NCBI RefSeq assembly: GCF_019649055.1
Contig: NW_026570495.1
Coordinates: 64,001 to 74,652 of the forward strand
DNA length: 10,652 nucleotides
Reading direction: 5' to 3'
DNA from: Paramacrobiotus metropolitanus
Taxonomy: Eukaryota; Tardigrada; Eutardigrada; Parachela; Macrobiotidae
The position numbers and the translations under genes are program-made. Positions 1 through 7,400 of the stretch are shown here, piece after piece (the stretch's first letter is position 1; every line of letters starts with the position of its first letter). The notes below the pieces were generated by a model, which saw nothing but the letters and a program-made list of their open reading frames with translations, had not been told where the DNA came from and did not search any database.

Positions 1-536
1 GCAATGAACGCAGAGTATGAACAACCCTGACGACCCTGCGCCGCTGAAGAGTGTCACGCCGCATTAGCTGGAAAAACGGATACCCTGGATAATGATGATA
101 CAATCCCTAAAATCAGATCAAATAGGGCGCATATGCGAATTTTCATTTTTTATTCTACATCAAGGTTGTTATTATGATAAAGCAATGTTGCTCTGCAGTA
201 TAACGTACTTGCACAACCACTTAGCGCATATCAGTCTACTTACATACATTGTTATAATAATATTGTTTGAACAGCCTGCTAATATGTAAGTATAATAAGC
301 CAATCTAATTTTGATTATTTTGTTGTACGTACGCTTGCTTCGTATTCTGTTGCTTACCAAGGCATGTAAATTACTTTAAAATCGATTGGGTCTGGTAAAT
401 TGTTCAGCTGATAAAGAATAGACTATGGTACGATTCCGCAACTACCGTTCTACTAAGAGTCGACACTTCATGGCAAGAGCACCAAACACAAATATTTCTT
501 TAAAATACAAATACGACACTTACACGAATAAAATAT
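1..536. other. Unassigned AT-rich flank
   Basis: The first about 90 bases are more GC-rich and open in one minus-strand frame after TTTTTCCAG, but the peptide is arginine-rich and unrecognised. The rest shows only short chance reading frames. No gene, RNA or repeat can be supported here. Confidence 0.4.
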
Positions 537-588
537 AGGGGAATTTACCTGCTGAGGCCAGCACTCCCTGTACTTGCTGCCGTCACCC
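537..588 (-). repeat. Left arm of perfect 52-bp inverted duplication
   Basis: Exact reverse complement of 678–729, with an 89-nt spacer. Beyond the arms (towards 518 and 749) similarity continues but decays. On the minus strand this arm contains an exon-like segment (546–588, with flanking base) that reads GDGSKYRECWPQQ and ends CAG|GTAAAT, preceded by CACTTCAG. The peptide is not recognised. Confidence 0.9.
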
Positions 589-677
589 GCCTGAAGTGTG
601 ACGTTACGGCAATACATACGGTTAAATCAGGCGCGGTACATAAGCACCATGTTTAGCCACAACGTAAAACTCCAGCC

Positions 678-729
678 GGGTGACGGCAGCAAGTACAGGG
701 AGTGCTGGCCTCAGCAGGTAAATTCCCCT
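678..729 (+). repeat. Right arm of perfect 52-bp inverted duplication
   Basis: Plus-strand copy of the arm at 537–588. It reads GDGSKYRECWPQQ up to CAG|GTAAAT, preceded by CTCCAG. Both copies keep the open frame and the splice-donor-like end, so either could be a 42-nt phase 0 exon. A transcript across both would form a long hairpin. Confidence 0.9.
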
Positions 730-1302
730 TATATATTTAAACGAGTACCATCCTCGGATATTCGTATGAACGCTAGTGTGCAAGTGCACATGTAACTTGT
801 TCAATCTGTCGAGATTCTCATTTCCGTGCGGAACAATTCAGTTAACTTTAGAATACTTTGCAACTGATTCAAGTTTCTAAGCCAATGCGCCAGGCGAACT
901 AACTCCCATCATAATTACTACGAGTATTTCGTCAAGTTTTGCGCGAACACAGTTTTATTCAATGAAAGCGATATCAATATTTAATATATGAGTAAATATG
1001 TGCAAAAAGTATTATCATGACGGTGTTTAAGGTCACGCTACATAAAATTAAGTAAGACTTTTAGTATTCATGCGGCACTGCGACAACGCTGGTCTTTTAG
1101 TTCATGCAAATAATTAGATAATTAATAGACGCAGATAAATTGGTTCACAAAGCGTGGGCCAACACTTAATTCGATAAAAAGAAGCATAATGTGGAAAATT
1201 AATTTTGCGTGATATTGTAGCACCAGTTACTGAATAAGCGCTGTTGTTAGCGGTGTCGGGTCTTCATCTCCCAAGATACGAGTACATTTGGATATTGACC
1301 AT
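730..1302 (-). other. Probable 3' UTR and flank of the stomatin gene
   Basis: AT-rich and without coding signal. It directly follows the stomatin stop on the minus strand and contains the AATAAA at 954–959. I see no repeat or second gene in it. Confidence 0.4.
954..959 (-). promoter_or_regulatory. Possible polyadenylation signal of the stomatin gene
   Basis: AATAAA on the minus strand, about 345 nt after the stop codon, the first canonical hexamer I found downstream of it. ATTAAA variants also occur nearer the stop. Weak evidence, since this AT-rich DNA yields such hexamers by chance. Confidence 0.3.
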
Positions 1303-1491
1303 CTATCGGCGCACGAACTGTGTAACCAGATCCATAGGAATCGGGAAAATAATGGTGGAGTTTTTGTCGGCTGAAATGGTGTTCAGGGTTTGAAGATAGC
1401 GCAGTTGGAGGGCGGCCGGAGACTCGGCGATGACATCAGCAGCCTCCTTAAGCGAGCGCGCGGCCTTTTGCTCTCCCTCAGCGGCAATAAC
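1303..1491 (-). CDS. Stomatin terminal exon 15
   Basis: 189 nt including the TAG stop, acceptor AAATGATGCAG. It encodes [20 protein letters not shown], then [20 protein letters not shown] and [19 protein letters not shown]. The upstream in-frame Met-Met-Gln belongs to the intron. The tail after the FPIPMDL motif is short, close to human stomatin and unlike MEC-2 with its long extension. Confidence 0.97.
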   Translation of the reverse strand, partial: VIAAEGEQKAARSLKEAADVIAESPAALQLRYLQTLNTISADKNSTIIFPIPMDLVTQFVRR

Positions 1492-4400
1492 CTGCATCAT
1501 TTAGAAGACCATTTGGACATATCACCGGCGAAGTGAAGCAAAAATATGTAACAACCAGATCAATCTGCATGGTAACCAGTCGGTATTACCTTAGCTCGAG
1601 CTTCCCGAGCGGCTTCCGCCTCTGCTGCCATTGCACGTCGAAGGGCTACCGGCAGTCTGACATCCTTCCTTTAAAACAATAAGTGCACCAGTAAAAATTC
1701 AAAGAAGGGTTATTTGGTCGCTTTGCGAAACCATAAACGTACAAAACCTGTCTTCGCTTATACAGTGATGACACTCAAAATAGCTGCGAAGTACGGTATA
1801 AACTTAATTTAAATTCTAATGTAAAGTGCATGCGCAGTCAAATAAGTGATTTCACAACAGATCTGCTAAGAAATCTCAGTGCTTTTTGGCGGAATATATC
1901 TGTTTTACAGAGTGCACCTACACTTCGACGCGTTCCACCTTTATTCCCCAGGCGTCTGTAGATTGGTCCAGAAGGACCTATAAATTTTCATATTTTTAAA
2001 CGGTATTAAAAATTTGGGCGAGCGACGTCGCCTGAATAGAACCGAAAACGCACTATACAATCTAAAACAATTCTAGCGCCCCCGGCGTAAGAGGCCGTAC
2101 GCCTAAATATGAGTTATTTGCATTTCATGGAATAAGCAAAGATAAATCCAAAGTTCGTTGAATTAATAGTTCTGTTTTTATGTTCTTGAAATTTTTAATG
2201 TTTGCAATTTCTTGGGCAAGATTGCCGCATGTGAAAATGCCAGGTATTGTAACTATATCTATAATACGGGTATATCAGAATATCTGCACATGTATAGCCC
2301 AGCCAAAGCCTTAGGGGCTTTGTTGTAATACACAGTACATAAAAAAAGATAAAATTATTTAAATTTTTTTTATATTTAACACAGTCTGTACAATAATGCC
2401 GCTTGAGTAAGGCTTTGGCCCAGCCAACAGGAGAAATCCTAATTGTTAGAGAAATTTTGCCGCTTACTTGGACGGTGTTGCTGATGGTTTCACTGAAACA
2501 CAGAATACTCATTTTACGATAATTTTAGCCGCAACTCGGCAAGCCTAAAATGTATAACAAATATACATACCGACACCGAAGTAAAGTACGACCAATATAT
2601 TACTATAATGCTGCAGTAATGCACGACCGTACCAGTATAGTTTTATGCGGACTGTTACTGTAGGTTATCTGATTTTTGATACTTGGTTTATGCAGGTATA
2701 TCGGGGTGTGTCAGTAATCAAGACACTATAAACACCTTACAATTTCTTACCGGTCCACCAGCAGATCATGTAAAGCTTTAGTTCCAAGGACGTTCCGCAG
2801 CGTTGTCTACAATAATTTGCATTGTGGGGGTCGGTTATTGCTAGGTTAGAGCATACCTGAGCCAGTAATCGCGTCGACTCATGCACCATCTCCACATTCA
2901 GGACCTGAATAAAATAATCTCTTAATACTGCATTGGTACATAATTACAAACATACATAATTACAAACATAATTACATACAATTGGTACATAATTACAAAC
3001 ACTAAACTAACGGTGAGTCGAAAAGAATTGATAAGCATATTCCATATTTTAGCAGTTCTTACCGAGGAAGTAGCGTTGAAGACGCGATAATATACCACTG
3101 CAACATATACAACATTATTATTAACAGTCTTTGAATAACATTATCGTTGTCTAGCCAAGCAAGCCTTCGCTGAAAAAACAAACAAAATTGTTTGTCAGTG
3201 AAGCAATTTCTAAAGCGTTTTTGTCGGGACCATATCAGTATATAGGTACTACAATATTATCACGGTAAATAAGCCGGTAATGATGACTACTGATGGCCTT
3301 CGAGTTTTGGTGTGTTTATTTTATGGGTTTGCTATTATGCTGTTTCCCGGTTCTACGGCAAGCAATTTTTTGACGCGCTTTAGACATCGTCGGAGCACAA
3401 TACGCCGTCTTTAGAACGGCATGTTTCAGTATACTTATGGAGCCCCTTTTTATCTACATTTTCACGTCTAAAATACATGGTCTACGGAACTATATTATGG
3501 CTTTTTAAAGCTCAAAAAACACCCATCCTAAGGACATCTTTTGGATGAAGAAGACATGGGCGCTTTTTTCTCGAATAGAACCGGGTTTATTTAGCTTTAT
3601 AATTAATTATAATTATAACAGACTTGCCTGCGTCCACAGTCACGGTCACCTGCAAAGAACCCGCAGTTACCAATTCGTCGGTAGTGATTTTTGTTTTAAA
3701 TTTTTCATGAAGTACAAGCTTGTCCGGTAATTTTGCCGGTTCAAAACAGCGAAATACACAAATTTGCGTGTTACGCCAAACGTAGTGTGGTGGAAATCGC
3801 TATAGCGCAAACTTCACGCTAAATATGTGCTATCCGTACCTTTACGACAGAAATTACCGGACAAGCTTGTACATGGACTAATGCATGTTGCGCAGCAAAC
3901 AGTAATTTGAAAACGCAGTTATTATCTTTTAGCATCTTTTTCTCTTAAGACTTTTGAAAGCAAAATGTTCAGAACTTCAGCTAGCAGCAAACGTTGAACG
4001 ATTATGATGAGTTAGTGTAGCGTAGCTGGATAAACGGGTCCCTATATCCTTACATTCTATTAGAACTAGGAGGATAGAAACACCAGAAACCCAGACTACG
4101 GGCCAGATTCTCTTTAATTCAAGACCGAAATCCAAGAAAGCCAGAGAATGACATCATCACATTAGTCGTCGCTGCGCTTAAATAGCCTAAACTGGGCAAT
4201 CTGTACTACCCATACGTCTCAAACAACTGCACTCGTACATACGTAAGCGGCACCGCAGTACTTAACGGTTGCTAGTTTTGGAAATTATCTCCTAAATCAA
4301 CACTGATTTTTTCAATAAGTTGTTAATTTTATAAAATAGAACATCGCACAAACGTTCCTACCTTTATCTTCAAAAAAATCTTAAGTTTTGAAGAAGGTCT

Positions 4401-7400
4401 AACGAAATTTTTAAAAGTTGTAGTACTTTAGGGTTGTTAGTACTTAAAAATGTGGTACTACGTAAGTTGTAGTACTTAAATGCTGTTAGCTGTAGTACTT
4501 AAATGCTGTTAGCTTCTAGAGAGTTCGCAACTTAGCAACCTAAGCAATAGTTATTTAAAATTGCCAAATACATCAAACATAATTTTATTTTTTATAATTC
4601 TTGAAACCTTTAACACGTTCTTAAATCCGTTCGATTACCTCAACATAACTATAAATTCTTCCAAAGTCGGCTTTAAAGCTTTTACATTTCCAGAATTTCT
4701 AAATATTTCGACTCGGCCCCGCGCAGCGGGGCCGTTACCTCTAAATATTTTTAGCCTCCAGAGTTTCTAAATTTTAAAAATATCTAGAAATCTGAGTACC
4801 TTAATATCTCACTGTCTAAAGTGTCTAATTTATACGAGTATCTAATTCCTAAATATCTAAGAGCCGGCCCGCGGCCCATTTACTGAATTCATTAACGTAG
4901 CGGCTCTGTGGTACTGGTGGTAGCTTGGGCATTTACTAACATACGTTACTTTGTAATACTGATGGCAGCTCAGGTATTACTATTCACTAACCTCTAAATC
5001 TAATAATTTAATATGTATTTATTATTTAATTTATTTCTTTAAATACTGAACAGCTGGCTGAATGGCTAAAAATCTTGCAATTAGTAGCTAAAGATGCAGT
5101 CTGCGAGGTCATTTTGAGCATCTGTTTATTGTTTCCCACAAGTTTCATTGATTCTGCGCCGAAATATCGGCTCAAGGGAAGTGGCCCGGTACATGGTACC
5201 AAATTCGTGTACAAACACGGAAACTTTCACTTTCGCGCAATCCCAAACACTTTTTTGTTTCAGTTTATGACATTCTGTAGCCAGACGATTTGTATAAACT
5301 GGCCTGAAAACCGTTTGTGCGCGCAACATCCAGTTCGGGAGTTATGGCTGTAAGAAAATTCCAAGAAGTTTAAATGCATTCAGGTGTACCAAAAGTCTCA
5401 TTATGGACCGATCTCTTTCGAATTTGGCACGTGAATGGACATGGCCATGAAGATCGTTTCTACACCGATCCAGACTTCCACGATTTTTTTCAAATTTAAA
5501 ATGAATTTTAAAATTTTTGAAATTCATTTTAAAATTTGAAAATCATTCTAGAACAGTGGATCGGTGTAAAAACGTTCTTCGTGGTTATGTGCATTTACGT
5601 GCAAAATCTGAAAGAGATCAGTCCATAATGAGACTTTTGGTACACCTGAATGCATTTAAACTTTTTGGAATTTTCTAACAGCCATAAATTACGAACCGGA
5701 TGTTGCGCCCGCAAACGGTTTTCAGGCCAGTGTAGACAAATCATTTGGCCACAGAATGTCATACAACAAGAGAAAAAAGGGTTTGGAAGTGGGCGACAGT
5801 GAAAGATTTCGTGCATATACACGAATCTGGTACTATGTACCGGGCCACTGTTTTATGGGCATCGTGTAAGTGATCCCACGCCATCCATTTTATCACCGTT
5901 TAAATATTATCTGTCGCACCAAAAAATTCAAGTTTCGAGTTGGCTAGATCATCAATATAAAATTACACTGAAAATATGAAAAAGAAAAACAAAAAGGAAA
6001 ATTAAGGAGATTATTACATTACAGTTTTTATAAACTGATCGATTTTAACCGGAAAGCTCGAAAGTTGTCCGCATTTCTACATGTTTAAAATATTTTGGTA
6101 GCTGGCCTCGGTGGGTTTTATATTTGAAATATTTTATAGCTGTACGAAGCATATTTTGTAATTTCTTTTATTCTTCCATACCTTGAACACAACTGGTCGC
6201 GCGCTAGCGCGACCGATACTTGTAAATAAATAAACTTACCGAATCTTTCGTTAAGATTTCCTACAAAGTAAGATGAATTTACTTTTCAAGATCAACTCGA
6301 AAAAAATGCTGCATTGAAGTGAAATCAAACTATTTTTCGTATTATACCTGCTTCGGAATATCGTAGTTTTTGCACCTGTAAAAACACTCACATTTACATA
6401 TTTCCATCCCTGCTCGTAGCTAACAAAAATGTGTCACAAGTTGCGCTACTTCTAGTACACTACCCGAAAGTTTGCTTACCTCATATCCACTTTGAAGAAA
6501 CTTTCTAAAAATTCAACACATTGATAGACGTGAAATATTTTCATAACGTTTGCTCTGCTGCAAATTACAGAGCATACGCTCCAAGCGGCCGAGTCGGAAA
6601 ATGACCGCGCGTTCATATTCCTTAACGACCTATAAACAGCGATTATAACGCCCGAAATTCGATTATTTATCACGTGCAAGAACTGGGTTATGTAAATAAG
6701 AACCGCCAGATGAACCTACTCTGAAACAGATGCATAAGGAAAACGGAAATGTGAATATAACCAGCAGCCAAGATAGTAGCCACAGGAATGTTGCACACAC
6801 AACATCCCGATCCAGAAGTAACGTATCCGTCTGAAAAAAACGAATCACTGTACTTCTATGCAGTAATGAGAAATACAACAAATCAACCAACGACTTAGTG
6901 CGGAAATTGTTTTCGCAGCGAGTACCGGAAACCAGAAAATAAAGCTGTAATACTGCTCCCAACCCGTTTCTGTTTCTTTTATGATGATACTCTCCAGTTA
7001 ATTAGCCATATCATTCTCGGTTTACGTATTTCAGTGTTTAACCTAAACAATGGCTTCGTGTAGTTTCATGATTTCCGTGTAGACAGACAACAGAAAGAAG
7101 TTATTGCAGCTAAGCAAGCCAATTTTGCCAGCATTTGTCCAGTGTACGTGCGCTCCCGCACAATGCAAAGTTAGAGTTGTGGTTTGGTGGAAAAAATAAT
7201 TTTGCAAACAAGGTCGCAGGGCGCAGCACCGACCTTTTGCCTAGCAAGGACTTCATCGCTGTCAATTATAGGCGGAAAGTCGGAAACTGCCTTAATTGTC
7301 TTAATATTTATTCGCAAATAAAGTAACCCTCATTGTGAGCAGTCTTGAAATTAAAAAAGAAAGGAAGTACATTTAAAGAAAGTTACGCTTTATTGTCAGA

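Noticed and set aside
1-90. Possible minus-strand exon after TTTTTCCAG at the window edge
   Set aside because: Open but arginine-rich and unrecognised; the other border lies outside the window.
4714-4745. Helitron 3' end (hairpin followed by CTRR)
   Set aside because: The bases after the hairpin do not give CTRR followed by T at the right spacing, and no 5' TC end is visible.
5075-5822. Several open stretches of 60–92 codons on both strands
   Set aside because: They are mirror images produced by the arms of the foldback element; no protein family features.
6050-6080. Minus-strand ATGCGGACAACTTTCGAG, reading MRTTFE, resembling the stomatin DMRTxSF motif
   Set aside because: One residue short, no matching phase, and exons 5 and 6 already supply this region with proper splice sites.
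6505-6577. Extending exon 5 upstream to include an open frame reading [13 protein letters not shown], loosely like LFFVLPCVD
   Set aside because: It would leave an intron of about 25 nt and insert three extra residues before KVDMR. The TTTTTAG acceptor gives a better family alignment.
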